Shown here piece by piece: positions 1-8,547 of a stretch of DNA of 11,414 bases. Each line of letters starts with the position of its first letter. The stretch's first letter is position 1. The notes beneath the pieces were generated by a model. It made no database searches, was not told where the DNA came from, and saw nothing but the letters and a program-made list of their open reading frames with translations. Source of the stretch: an uncultured Phascolarctobacterium sp. (GTDB lineage: Bacteria > Bacillota > Negativicutes > Acidaminococcales > Acidaminococcaceae). The stretch covers positions 1-11,414 of the forward strand of contig CALCHC010000078.1 of assembly GCA_937901335.1 (NCBI GenBank), in the 5' to 3' direction. The position numbers were made by a program, and so were the translations under genes.

Positions 1-528
1 GAGAGGGCAGGAATTGGGATCAAAGGTTTCTACATTCAAGTGGAGCAATGCTTCAGTGCGGATACCGAAGTCTACTTTGCCGCCGCTACGATCTACCAAC
101 AGACCTACGCCAACAAGTTCGCCACCTTTTTCTTGAACAACTTCCATAACTTCTTTAACACTGCCGCCAGTGGTAACGATGTCTTCTACAACCAGAACGC
201 GAGTGCCCGGTTCAATGTGGAAGCCACGTTTCAAAGTCATTTTGCCATTATCGCGTTCGGTGAAGATTGCACGGGTGCCAAGTGCTTTACCTACTTCATG
301 AGCCAGCAAAATGCCACCGGTTACAGGGCCAACTACCAATTCTACGTTGTCGTTTTCATAACGACGAGCGATTTCTTGGCAAAGTCTTTCGGTGTATTTC
401 GGATGTTGCAATACGTTGAATTTTTCAACATACATGGGGCTGTGCAAACCGCTGGTCAGCAAAAAGTGACCGTGCAACACAGCTTCAGTTTCTTCCAACA
501 TTTTTAAGACGTCTTTTTCTTCCAACAT
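1..528 (-). CDS. pyrE: Orotate phosphoribosyltransferase, 3' end cut by window edge
   Basis: Cytosolic enzyme that joins orotate to PRPP, giving OMP and pyrophosphate, the fifth step of UMP synthesis. 176 codons are visible and the frame is still open at base 1; family members of this type are roughly 190-215 residues, so only a short C-terminal tail is missing. The PRPP-binding signature of type I phosphoribosyltransferases, VLVVEDIVTTGGS, is at residues 111-123 with the acidic pair E115-D116. The N-terminal stretch with TSGLHSPMYVEK (about residues 25-36) matches the family. The ATG at 528 is set by the ribosome site AAAGGAG, which is encoded in the last codons of pyrF (Lys-Gly-Val), 9 bases upstream. 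Only 4 bases separate it from the pyrF stop, so it is the last visible gene of the operon. Whether further genes follow cannot be seen. Confidence 0.96.
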   Translation of the reverse strand, partial: MLEEKDVLKMLEETEAVLHGHFLLTSGLHSPMYVEKFNVLQHPKYTERLCQEIARRYENDNVELVVGPVTGGILLAHEVGKALGTRAIFTERDNGKMTLKRGFHIEPGTRVLVVEDIVTTGGSVKEVMEVVQEKGGELVGVGLLVDRSGGKVDFGIRTEALLHLNVETFDPNSCPL

Positions 529-532
529 TAGC

Positions 533-1249
533 TTACACTCCTTTAATTTCTGCTACGATTGCTGCCGCAGCTGCTTTTCTATCTTCTGCTTTGGTAATGG
601 GGCGACCAACTACGATATGGCTAGAACCATTTTGGAATGCGCCTGCCGGAGTTGCTACGCGACTTTGGTCATCGAGGGATGCACCTGCGGGACGTACGCC
701 CGGAGTTACAATCAAGAAGCCTTCACCACAAGCTTCACGGATAGCTGCAGCTTCTTTCGGAGAAGCTACAACGCCGTCCATACCAGCTTCTTTAGCCAAT
801 TTTGCCAAAGCGATTACTTGTTCAGCAATGGTGTTTTTATAGTTCAAATCACCAAATTGTTCATCGTCCATACTGGTGAGAATGGTTACTGCAATCAGTT
901 TGGGAGCAGGTTTGCCTGCTTTTTCTGCAGCTTCACGTACAGCTTTAACTGCTTCGGACATCATTTTTTTGCCACCAACAGAATGTACGTTCATCATATC
1001 TGCACCCAAATCGCTAAGTACAGTCAAAGCGTGAGCAACGGTGTTAGGAATATCTTGCAATTTCAGGTCCAGGAAAACTTCCTTACCTTGTTCTTTCAAG
1101 AAGCGAATCATTTCACTGCCTACTGCGTAATACAGTTCCATACCTACTTTGTAATGGCTAACGGTGTCACCCAATTCCAGCACGCATTCTTTAGCTTGCT
1201 CAAAAGTAGGGAAATCAAGCGCAACTATCAAGCGATCATCATGTTGCAT
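533..1249 (-). CDS. pyrF: Orotidine 5'-phosphate decarboxylase
   Basis: Decarboxylates OMP to UMP, the final step of de novo pyrimidine synthesis. 238 residues, the normal size for the bacterial single-domain TIM-barrel form. Seen in the sequence: the N-terminal VALDFP strand with substrate-binding D12, K34 in the YKVG strand, the catalytic Asp-Lys-Asp cluster in DLKLQDIPNT (D61, K63, D66), the phosphate-binding TPGVRP and DDQSR segments, and GRPIT near the C-terminus. All expected catalytic residues are present. The start ATG has an AAAGGAG site at 1259-1265 with a 9-base spacer. It lies 23 bases after the pyrD stop, one of the few true gaps in the operon, and its 3' end carries the ribosome site of pyrE. 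Confidence 0.97.
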   Translation of the reverse strand: MQHDDRLIVALDFPTFEQAKECVLELGDTVSHYKVGMELYYAVGSEMIRFLKEQGKEVFLDLKLQDIPNTVAHALTVLSDLGADMMNVHSVGGKKMMSEAVKAVREAAEKAGKPAPKLIAVTILTSMDDEQFGDLNYKNTIAEQVIALAKLAKEAGMDGVVASPKEAAAIREACGEGFLIVTPGVRPAGASLDDQSRVATPAGAFQNGSSHIVVGRPITKAEDRKAAAAAIVAEIKGV

Positions 1250-1272
1250 TTTATTATGCTCCTTTCGGGAGT

Positions 1273-2232
1273 TTACTTATTCAAATACGGCATACTTGCT
1301 TTGCCATTGGGCAATGCCAAGCCTACAATCTCACTGATATTTTGTACGTTATGTCTATCCAAATATTCCAGCATACCGTGAGCAATGGTTTCTGCAATAT
1401 CAGGTTGGATGAAGTTTGCAGTGCCAACGGAAATTGCGCTTGCACCTGCCAACATAAATTCGATAGCATCGCGTGCATTCATAATACCACCCATACCGAT
1501 GATGGGAACATTAACTGCTTGAGCAACTTGATACACCAAACGTACTGCCACCGGGCGAACAGCAGGGCCGCTCAAACCACCGGTGATGTTACCCAGTACA
1601 GGTTTTTGACGTTCAATATCAATTACAGTACCAAGTAAAGTGTTAATCATGGAGATTGCATCAGTGCCAGCTACTTCTACTGCTTTCGCCATTGCTACGA
1701 TATCGGTAACGTTGGGAGAAAGCTTGGTGATTACCATTTTAGAAGTGTTAGCTTTTACTGCACGCACAACTTCTGCAGCTGCTTCAGGACAAGTACCGAA
1801 AACAATGCCGCCTTCTTTTACGTTGGGGCAAGAGATGTTGATTTCTACAGCATCTACGCCGTCAACGTCTAATTTTTTAGCAACTTCGCCGTATTCTTCA
1901 GGAGAATGACCGTAAATATTTACGATAACAGGCACGTCATATTTACGCAGTTCAGGCAAAGTTTTTTCCAAGAAGTATTCGCTACCGGGGTTTTCCAAGC
2001 CGATGCAGTTAAGCATACCGGAGGGAGTTTCCACAGCGCGTTGACCTTTATTGCCTGCTGCCGGAAGCAAGGAAGTGCCTTTTACGGTAACAGCGCCAAC
2101 TTTTTCAAGGTCAAGAAAATCGGTGAACTCTAAGCCGAAGCCAAAAGTACCGGAGCCGGTGGTAACAGGGGTTTGCATTTTGAGACCGGCAATATCTACT
2201 GCAAGTCTGCCTTCGTACAATGCTTTTACCAT
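1273..2232 (-). CDS. pyrD: Dihydroorotate dehydrogenase, class 1B catalytic subunit
   Basis: FMN enzyme oxidising dihydroorotate to orotate; class 1B partners with PyrK to pass electrons to NAD+. 319 residues. Class 1 features are clear: TVKGTS near residues 49-54, the substrate loop NCIGLENPG (75-83), and NISCPN with the catalytic base Cys135, the same position as in the well studied Lactococcus PyrDB (recalled, not looked up). Class 2 enzymes use Ser here and carry an N-terminal membrane anchor, absent in this protein. FMN phosphate-binding segments are GMGGI and VGTAN. The frame is open upstream to 2364, but the true ATG is at 2232: it has AGGAGG 7 bases upstream, and the extra residues read backwards through pyrK and look like no family member. 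It overlaps the pyrK stop by 7 bases (ATGGTAA), so the two subunits are probably translationally coupled. Confidence 0.97.
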   Translation of the reverse strand: MVKALYEGRLAVDIAGLKMQTPVTTGSGTFGFGLEFTDFLDLEKVGAVTVKGTSLLPAAGNKGQRAVETPSGMLNCIGLENPGSEYFLEKTLPELRKYDVPVIVNIYGHSPEEYGEVAKKLDVDGVDAVEINISCPNVKEGGIVFGTCPEAAAEVVRAVKANTSKMVITKLSPNVTDIVAMAKAVEVAGTDAISMINTLLGTVIDIERQKPVLGNITGGLSGPAVRPVAVRLVYQVAQAVNVPIIGMGGIMNARDAIEFMLAGASAISVGTANFIQPDIAETIAHGMLEYLDRHNVQNISEIVGLALPNGKASMPYLNK

Positions 2233-2993
2233 TCTACTACCTCCTCTGCCCAGAAAACGGGACCATCGGTGCAAACTTTCATACGTTTGCCGATGCCACC
2301 GCAAGCGCAGGACAGGCAAGCACCCAAACCACACGCCATATATTTTTCCAAGGAAACTTGGCATTTTACATTAGCTTCCAAGCAAGCATTTGCAACTGCT
2401 TTCATCATGGGCACGGGACCGCATACATAAACGCAGTCATACACGCCACTTGCCAAGAGTTCCGGCAAAAGCGCCATAACAGTACCTTGGGTACCTTCGC
2501 TGCCATCATCGGTAGTAACAAATACTTTTTCGCTCAGTTCATCATAGATGCAGGTCCAGCACACTTCTTCTTTAGTGCGACCACCCATCAGGATGTCAGT
2601 TTTACCTGCGCCGAAGCCTTCAGCTAAGAACTTCAGCGGAGCAAGGCCAAGACCACCGCCAACCAAAAGCGGTTTTTGAGCAGTCATATCAAATCCTTTA
2701 CCCAAAGGACCAACGATGCTCAGTTCATCACCGGAGCAAACGTCTGCCAAAATGTGGGTTGCTTCACCAATAATGCGATAGATAATGGTGAAGGTGCCTG
2801 CTTCTTTATTAACTCCGGCTACGCCGAAGGGACGGCGCAGCAACGGAGCAGTATTCTTGCAAACCTGTACGTTTACGAATTGACCGGGAACGGCTTGACT
2901 CGCAATTTCAGGTGCGTGAACTTCTAATATTTTAATAGTACTATTCAGTACTTTTTGACCAATAACTTTTGCTGTAGCAATTGTTTTTGCCAT
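2226..2993 (-). CDS. pyrK: Dihydroorotate dehydrogenase electron transfer subunit (FAD, 2Fe-2S)
   Basis: Accepts electrons from the FMN of PyrD through a [2Fe-2S] cluster and FAD and delivers them to NAD+. 255 residues, typical. Domains in order: ferredoxin-reductase-like FAD barrel with RRPFGV at 53-58 (the RxxS/G-type FAD motif), GPLGKGF at 95-101, NAD-binding fold starting at VGGGLGLAPL (111-120) and the CGP turn at 191-193, then the C-terminal cluster-binding loop. The cluster ligands are C221, C226, C229 and C241 (CxxxxCxxC then C), with an extra Cys at 231. The ribosome site GGGAGG is made from the last codons of carB (Trp-Glu-Asp), 8 bases before the ATG. The gene starts 3 bases after the carB stop and overlaps pyrD. 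Confidence 0.96.
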   Translation of the reverse strand: MAKTIATAKVIGQKVLNSTIKILEVHAPEIASQAVPGQFVNVQVCKNTAPLLRRPFGVAGVNKEAGTFTIIYRIIGEATHILADVCSGDELSIVGPLGKGFDMTAQKPLLVGGGLGLAPLKFLAEGFGAGKTDILMGGRTKEEVCWTCIYDELSEKVFVTTDDGSEGTQGTVMALLPELLASGVYDCVYVCGPVPMMKAVANACLEANVKCQVSLEKYMACGLGACLSCACGGIGKRMKVCTDGPVFWAEEVVEW

Positions 2994-2996
2994 AGC

Positions 2997-5900
2997 TTAG
3001 TCCTCCCAAGCCAAATCTTGTAATGCAACTACGCTTACTACACGACGACGACGCATAGCGCTCATCGCACGTTGCAATTCGCGAGCAGTATCCAAAGAAG
3101 TGAGGCAAGCGATTGCGTGTTCAACGGTGGAACGACGAATCTTGAAGCCGTCACGTTCAGACTCACGACCGTGGCTAGTGGTGTTGATTACCATGCTGAT
3201 GTGACCAGCTTTGATTTCATCAATAATGGTGGGTACACCTTCGCCAAGTTTGTTAGCAAGTCTTACAGGTACGCCGTTTGCTTCCAAATGAGCTTTAGTA
3301 CCAGTGGTCGCCATAATTTCATAGCCCAAATCTGCAAAGCCTTTAGCAATTTCCACTGCTTCCTCTTTATCAAGGTCAGATACGGTAATGAGGATTGCAC
3401 CTTCGTTAGGAACGTTAATGTTGGATGCGATACAAGCTTTGTACAGCGCACGGCTGAATTGGTAGTCGCAAGCCATAACTTCACCGGTGGATTTCATTTC
3501 CGGGCTAAGAGTGATATCTACGTTACTCATTTTGTTGAAGGAGAATACCGGAGCTTTAACTGCATAGTAGTCAGGGAACAGTTTGAGGCCCGGTTTGTAA
3601 CCTTGTTCTTTAATGGGAACGCCCATTGCAGCTTTAGTTGCTACGTTAATCATGGGGATACCGGTTACTTTACTGAGGAACGGTACGGTTCTGGAAGAGC
3701 GGGGGTTAACTTCGATTACAAATACATCGTTGCCACGAACAATGTATTGAATGTTAATCATACCTTTTACTTCCAAACCAAGTGCCATTTTGTTGGTGTA
3801 TTTAATGATGGTTTTGATTACGGATTCAGAAAGGCTTACAGGCGGATATACAGCGATGGAGTCGCCGGAGTGAACGCCTGCACGTTCAACGTGTTCCATG
3901 ATACCGGGGATAAGAACGTCGGTGCCGTCGCAGATTGCGTCAACTTCAACTTCTTTACCTTGCAAGTAATGGTCAACCAGAACAGGATGTTCTTGGGAAG
4001 CTTTTACTGCATAGGTCATGTAGTTTTTCAGTTCGTTATCGTTGTAGACAATTTCCATTGCACGACCGCCCAATACGTAGGAAGGACGAACCATTACAGG
4101 GTAGCCAACAGCGTTAGCTGCTTTAATAGCGCCTTCAGTATCGAATACGGTGTAGCCTTGGGGACGAGGAATGTCGCAATCGGTGAGGAGTTGTTCGAAA
4201 CGTTCACGGTCTTCTGCACGGTCAATGCTGTCTACGCTGCTACCGAGGATTTTGACGCCACATTTAGCGAGCGGACCAGCCAGGTTGATTGCAGTTTGAC
4301 CACCGAATTGTACGATAACGCCTTCCGGTTGTTCTTTATCGATTACGTTAAGAACGTCTTCCAAAGTCAACGGTTCAAAGTACAGTTTATCGGAGATGTC
4401 GAAGTCGGTGGAAACGGTTTCCGGGTTGTTGTTGATGATGATGGTTTCGTAGCCCATTTCACGAAGAGCCCATACAGAGTGTACGGAGCAATAGTCAAAT
4501 TCTACGCCTTGACCGATACGGATAGGCCCGGAACCGAGTACAACAACTTTCTTTTTATCAGTTACAGCAACTTCGTCTTCTTTTTCATAGGTGGAATAGT
4601 AGTACGGGGTTGCAGCTTCGAATTCTGCAGCGCAGGTATCTACAATTTTATATGCAGGCAGGATGTTGTTTTCTTTACGCATTGCGCGGATTTCGAAAGC
4701 ATCTTTGCCAACAAGTTTACCAATTACAGGGTCAGCGAAGCCCATTTTCTTAGCTTTCAACAAGAGTGCCGGAGTAAGTTCTTCAGATTTGAGAGCTTCT
4801 TCCATTTTAACGATGTTGGTCAGCTTGTGGAGGAACCATTTATCCATTTTGGTAATGTCATTGATGTAGTCAATGGTTACGCCACGACGGATAGCTTCTA
4901 CGATAACAAAGAGACGTTCATCGTCAATGAGTTTAATGCGTTCTTTGATTTCGTCATCGCTAAGAACTTTCAGTTCAGGCATTTCAAGGTGAATCAAACC
5001 GATTTCCAAGGAACGGATTGCTTTGAGCAAGGAAGCTTCAAAGCTACGTTCAATAGCCATAACTTCGCCGGTAGCTTTCATTTGAGTACCCAAAGTACGG
5101 TCAGCAGTTACGAATTTATCGAAAGGCCAGCGCGGGAATTTGAGTACGATATAGTCAACGGTAGGTTCGAAGCAAGCTTTGGTAGTTTTGGTTACAGCAT
5201 TTTCGATTTCGTCCAAGGTGTAACCAATAGCAATTTTACTGGTTACTTTAGCGATAGGATAACCGGTTGCTTTAGATGCCAAAGCGGAGCTGCGGCTTAC
5301 GCGAGGGTTAACTTCGATAACATAGTAGTTTTCGGAGTGAGGATCCAGTGCCAATTGTACGTTACAACCACCGCAAACACCCAATTCACGAACGATGTCG
5401 ATGGATGCTTTACGGAGCAGAGTCAGTTCTCTTTCGTTAAGAGTTTGAGCAGGAGCAACTACAACGGAGTCACCAGTGTGAACGCCAACGGGGTCTACGT
5501 TTTCCATAGAGCATACGGTAATGCAGTTATCAGCAGCGTCACGGATTACTTCGAATTCGATTTCTTTCCAGCCAGCGATGCTGCGTTCAATCAAGCATTG
5601 ACCGATGGGGCTGTAGCCCAAGCCTTTTTGTACAATGTCAACCAATTCGTCTTCGTCGTGAGCAATACCGCCGCCAGTGCCGCCCAAGGTGTAAGCGGGG
5701 CGAACGATCAAAGGATAGCCGATTTGACGACCGAATTCGCAAGCAGCCATGATGGTTTCAACGATGGTACTTTCAGGAATCGGTTGGTTGATTTTTTCCA
5801 TAGCTTCTTTGAACAATTCACGGTCTTCGCCACGTTTAATAGCGGAGATTTGAGTGCCAAGAAGTCTTACATTGTAATCAGCGAGAATGCCTTTTTCTTC

Positions 5901-6206
5901 CAATGCCATTGCCAAGTTCAAACCAACTTGACCACCCAAGGTTGCAAGCAAGGAATCAGGACGTTCACGTTTGATGATGTTTTCGAGGAATTCAACATTT
6001 ACAGGTTCAACATATACGCGGTCTGCAATGTTAATGTCGGTCATGATGGTTGCAGGGTTGGAGTTTACCAGTACAACTTCAAAGCCTTCTTCTTTCAAAG
6101 CACGGCAAGCTTGAGTACCAGCATAGTCAAATTCTGCTGCTTGACCGATGATGATCGGACCGGAACCGATAACAAGAACTTTTTTTACATCTGTAAGTTT
6201 CGGCAT
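2997..6206 (-). CDS. carB: Carbamoyl phosphate synthase, large subunit
   Basis: Makes carbamoyl phosphate from bicarbonate, ammonia and two ATP. 1069 residues, close to the usual 1060-1075. Seen: N-terminal carboxyphosphate half (1-400) with IIIGQAAEFDYAGTQ, the ATP-grasp residues R129, R169 (VRPAYTLGG), E215 and EVNPR at 298-302; linking domain (about 400-550); second ATP-grasp half (550-935) with IRIGQGVEFDYCSVHS, R707 in VRPSYVLGG and EVNPRSSRTVPFLSK at 832-846; and a C-terminal MGS-like allosteric domain (about 936-1069) with ATTGT and GFKIRR, where UMP-type regulators bind in relatives. All synthetase residues I can check are intact, in contrast to its partner CarA. Its ATG shares one base with the carA stop (TAATG), with GGAGGG about 9 bases upstream. 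No TTA, CTA or TCA codon is used over almost the whole gene. Confidence 0.98.
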   Translation of the reverse strand: MPKLTDVKKVLVIGSGPIIIGQAAEFDYAGTQACRALKEEGFEVVLVNSNPATIMTDINIADRVYVEPVNVEFLENIIKRERPDSLLATLGGQVGLNLAMALEEKGILADYNVRLLGTQISAIKRGEDRELFKEAMEKINQPIPESTIVETIMAACEFGRQIGYPLIVRPAYTLGGTGGGIAHDEDELVDIVQKGLGYSPIGQCLIERSIAGWKEIEFEVIRDAADNCITVCSMENVDPVGVHTGDSVVVAPAQTLNERELTLLRKASIDIVRELGVCGGCNVQLALDPHSENYYVIEVNPRVSRSSALASKATGYPIAKVTSKIAIGYTLDEIENAVTKTTKACFEPTVDYIVLKFPRWPFDKFVTADRTLGTQMKATGEVMAIERSFEASLLKAIRSLEIGLIHLEMPELKVLSDDEIKERIKLIDDERLFVIVEAIRRGVTIDYINDITKMDKWFLHKLTNIVKMEEALKSEELTPALLLKAKKMGFADPVIGKLVGKDAFEIRAMRKENNILPAYKIVDTCAAEFEAATPYYYSTYEKEDEVAVTDKKKVVVLGSGPIRIGQGVEFDYCSVHSVWALREMGYETIIINNNPETVSTDFDISDKLYFEPLTLEDVLNVIDKEQPEGVIVQFGGQTAINLAGPLAKCGVKILGSSVDSIDRAEDRERFEQLLTDCDIPRPQGYTVFDTEGAIKAANAVGYPVMVRPSYVLGGRAMEIVYNDNELKNYMTYAVKASQEHPVLVDHYLQGKEVEVDAICDGTDVLIPGIMEHVERAGVHSGDSIAVYPPVSLSESVIKTIIKYTNKMALGLEVKGMINIQYIVRGNDVFVIEVNPRSSRTVPFLSKVTGIPMINVATKAAMGVPIKEQGYKPGLKLFPDYYAVKAPVFSFNKMSNVDITLSPEMKSTGEVMACDYQFSRALYKACIASNINVPNEGAILITVSDLDKEEAVEIAKGFADLGYEIMATTGTKAHLEANGVPVRLANKLGEGVPTIIDEIKAGHISMVINTTSHGRESERDGFKIRRSTVEHAIACLTSLDTARELQRAMSAMRRRRVVSVVALQDLAWED

Positions 6207-7267
6207 TATTTACGACCCTCCATCATTTCTACAAAAGTTTCTAAGAGGTAAGTATGTTCAACATCCGGCAAGAATTGTACGGATACAGCATTTTTACCTT
6301 CATATTTCAAGCCTTCAACGGTGTTATCGTTAAGAGCTACGTGAGTTACAGTAATATCTTTACCTTCTACGGAAGCTGCTTCTACAACATAACCGTGGTT
6401 TTGAGCGCTGATGTAAACGCGACCGGTTTCAAAACCTTTTACCGGTTGGTTACCGTGGTGACCGAATTTCATTTTAGAAGTTTCAGCACCAGCAGCCATA
6501 GCCATTACCAAATGACCTAAGCAGAAGCCCAGCATCGGTTTCTTGCCAAACAATTCTTTAACGGTTTCAACAACTTCAGGAACATCAGCCGGGTTGCCAG
6601 GGCCGTTGGTAATTACGATGCCTTGGGGATTGTGACGCATAATTTCTTCTGCGCTGGTATTTGCAGGGAATACGGTCAGGTGGCAATCCATACCCATGAG
6701 GAAGTTGGTAACTTTTTTAGTAACACCAAGGTCAAGCACTGCAACATGCAATTTGCCTTCGCCTACGGTGTAAGTTTCTTTAGTGGTTACTTGAGCAACT
6801 TGGTCGTGCATTTCAGCAGTAGCCAAAAGCGCATCAATTTCTTCTTGAGTAGCTTCTGCGCTAACGATTACGCCTTTCATCACACCATTGTCGCGAATTT
6901 TACGAGTGATGGAACGAGTGTCGATACCTGCCAAAGTGGGAACGTCTTGTTCATCAAGGAAATCTTCCAAGGAACGTTCGCTTCTCCAGTTGCTAGGATA
7001 ATCGCACAATTCGCCAATTACCAAGCCTTGGCAATAAGCTTTACGGCTTTGGTTAAACATATTGTTTACGCCGGAATTGCCAACGATGGGATAAGTCAGA
7101 ACCATAATTTGACCGCAGTAAGTGGGGTCAGTCAACAATTCTTGGTAACCGCACATACCACCGGTGGTGAATACTACTTCACCAACTGCATTGCGTTTAC
7201 CATAGAATTCACCTTCATAAACGCTACCATCAGCTAAGATTAATTTGCCTTTTTTTACTTCGCGCAT
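6206..7267 (-). CDS. carA: Carbamoyl phosphate synthase small subunit, glutaminase site atypical
   Basis: In the family this subunit hydrolyses glutamine and channels ammonia to CarB. 353 residues. The N-terminal CarA-specific domain (1-160) is normal, with CGYQELLTDPTY, GIDTR and MKG. The class I amidotransferase domain (about 173-353) keeps NGPG at 221-224, nucleophile C249 in GFCLGH and QNHGY at 289-293. It departs from the family at key places: the Gln after CLGH is L253; the catalytic His-x-Glu of the HPEASPGP motif is L333-P334-D335, with the SPGP part absent; and GPGDP is GPGNP. The alternative frames around 6230-6280 do not encode the lost motif, so a simple frameshift does not explain it. 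Glutaminase activity is therefore doubtful, while docking to CarB is probably retained. The ATG overlaps pyrC by 13 bases and has only a weak ribosome site (GAGAGATGG), so coupling to pyrC translation is likely. Confidence 0.93.
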   Translation of the reverse strand: MREVKKGKLILADGSVYEGEFYGKRNAVGEVVFTTGGMCGYQELLTDPTYCGQIMVLTYPIVGNSGVNNMFNQSRKAYCQGLVIGELCDYPSNWRSERSLEDFLDEQDVPTLAGIDTRSITRKIRDNGVMKGVIVSAEATQEEIDALLATAEMHDQVAQVTTKETYTVGEGKLHVAVLDLGVTKKVTNFLMGMDCHLTVFPANTSAEEIMRHNPQGIVITNGPGNPADVPEVVETVKELFGKKPMLGFCLGHLVMAMAAGAETSKMKFGHHGNQPVKGFETGRVYISAQNHGYVVEAASVEGKDITVTHVALNDNTVEGLKYEGKNAVSVQFLPDVEHTYLLETFVEMMEGRK

Positions 7268-8547
7268 ACTACACCATCTCTCATAACGAATTTGCCCGCA
7301 AGCATGGTTGCTACTGCTTTACCTTTGCACTCTTTACCTTCGTACGGAGTGAATTTGCCGCGAGTATAGAATTTGGAGCTGTCTACAGTCCATTCTTTAT
7401 TTAAGTCAATAATCGCAATATCTGCAACAGAACCTTCTGCCAAAGTACCACGGTTCAGTTTGAACAGTTTGGAAGGTTCGCAGCTCATTTTGCTAATGAT
7501 TGTGTTCAGGTCAAAAATGTTGGTGTGGTACAAATCAGTCAGCATTACGCCGAGAGAAGTTTCCAAACCGCAGAAGCCGCAGGGTGCATATCTGAACTCT
7601 ACGTCTTTTTCTTCAGGTGCGTGAGGAGCGTGGTCGGTTACGATTGCATCAACAGTACCGTCCAAAACTGCTTCGCGCATTGCTTGTACGTGATCCCAGC
7701 TGCGGAGCGGCGGGGAAACGCGGGTTGCAGGATTGTAAGTAGCGCAAGCTTCATCAGTCAAGGTCAAGTGGTGAACGGTAACTTCACTGGTTACGTTTAC
7801 GCCTTTTGCTTTGTATTGACGGATGATATCGATTGCACCTTTACTTGCTACGTGAGCAATGTGTACGTGTGCGCCGGTGTGTTCTGCAATGATGCAGTCA
7901 CGAGCTACAGCGATATCTTCGGATACAGCGGGAATACCCGGTACACCGATTCTTGCGGATACAGCACCTTCGTGCATGTAGCCATCAGCATTCAATTCAG
8001 GGTCAATTGCGTGGCAAATGAGACCTTTGTCGAAAGAAGTGATATATTTTGCAGCCAACATGAAGAGTCGGGTGCTTTTTACATAATAGCCGTCATCGGA
8101 GAATGCCATTGCGCCACGGAATGCCATATCGCCCATTTCAGCAAGTTCGTCACCGCAGGTGCCTTTGCTGATTGCGCCGATAACTTCAACATTTGCATAG
8201 CTTTCTTCAGCTGCGCGTTGTTTGATTGCAGAAACGATTGCAGAGTTATCAACTACAGGTTTAGTGTTCGGCATACAAGCTACAGTAGTTACACCGCCAG
8301 CAGCAGCAGCTTTAGTACCGCTGATAACGTCTTCTTTTGCTTCCAAACCAGGTTCACGGAGGTGAACGTGGAGATCAATCAAACCAGGAGCTACAACCAA
8401 ACCGGTTGCATCATATACTTCATCAGCTGCTTCAGTGATTTCAGCAGCCAAAGCTTTTACTTTACCGTCCTCAACAAGAACGTCCATTACAGCATCGAGG
8501 TTTTGGCTCGGGTCTACTACCCTACCGTTTTTAATCAATGTTTTCAA
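7255..8547 (-). CDS. pyrC: Dihydroorotase, class I, TTG start
   Basis: Zinc amidohydrolase that cyclises carbamoyl aspartate to dihydroorotate. 430 residues, typical of the class I form found in Firmicutes (E. coli-type class II is about 350). The expected metal and substrate residues are visible: H60-x-H62-x-R64 in DLHVHLREPG, D152 in FSDDG, H179 in CHAIDPE, H232 in HIAHVAS and D305 in VTDHAPH. The GFCGLETSLG segment near 324-333 is also characteristic. The start codon is TTG: a strong AGGAGG lies 8 bases before it, no ATG lies nearby in frame, and KTLIKNGRVVDP directly after it is the standard N-terminus. It overlaps the end of pyrB by 17 bases and the start of carA by 13, consistent with translational coupling. 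Confidence 0.96.
   Translation of the reverse strand: MKTLIKNGRVVDPSQNLDAVMDVLVEDGKVKALAAEITEAADEVYDATGLVVAPGLIDLHVHLREPGLEAKEDVISGTKAAAAGGVTTVACMPNTKPVVDNSAIVSAIKQRAAEESYANVEVIGAISKGTCGDELAEMGDMAFRGAMAFSDDGYYVKSTRLFMLAAKYITSFDKGLICHAIDPELNADGYMHEGAVSARIGVPGIPAVSEDIAVARDCIIAEHTGAHVHIAHVASKGAIDIIRQYKAKGVNVTSEVTVHHLTLTDEACATYNPATRVSPPLRSWDHVQAMREAVLDGTVDAIVTDHAPHAPEEKDVEFRYAPCGFCGLETSLGVMLTDLYHTNIFDLNTIISKMSCEPSKLFKLNRGTLAEGSVADIAIIDLNKEWTVDSSKFYTRGKFTPYEGKECKGKAVATMLAGKFVMRDGVVCAK

Noticed and set aside
2233..2364. Longer PyrD N-terminus starting at 2364
   Set aside because: This stretch is the pyrK 3' end in another frame; AGGAGG 7 bases before the ATG at 2232 and the family N-terminus fix the shorter start.
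3072..6251. Very long plus-strand open frame opposite carB
   Set aside because: It mirrors carB codon by codon, its translation is rich in Phe, Val, Asn and Cys with no recognisable fold, and codon bias explains it fully.
6206..6300. Frameshift or sequencing error removing the CarA HPEASPGP motif
   Set aside because: I read the other frames here and found no trace of the motif, and the following residues (LLETFVEMM) still align with the family C-terminus.
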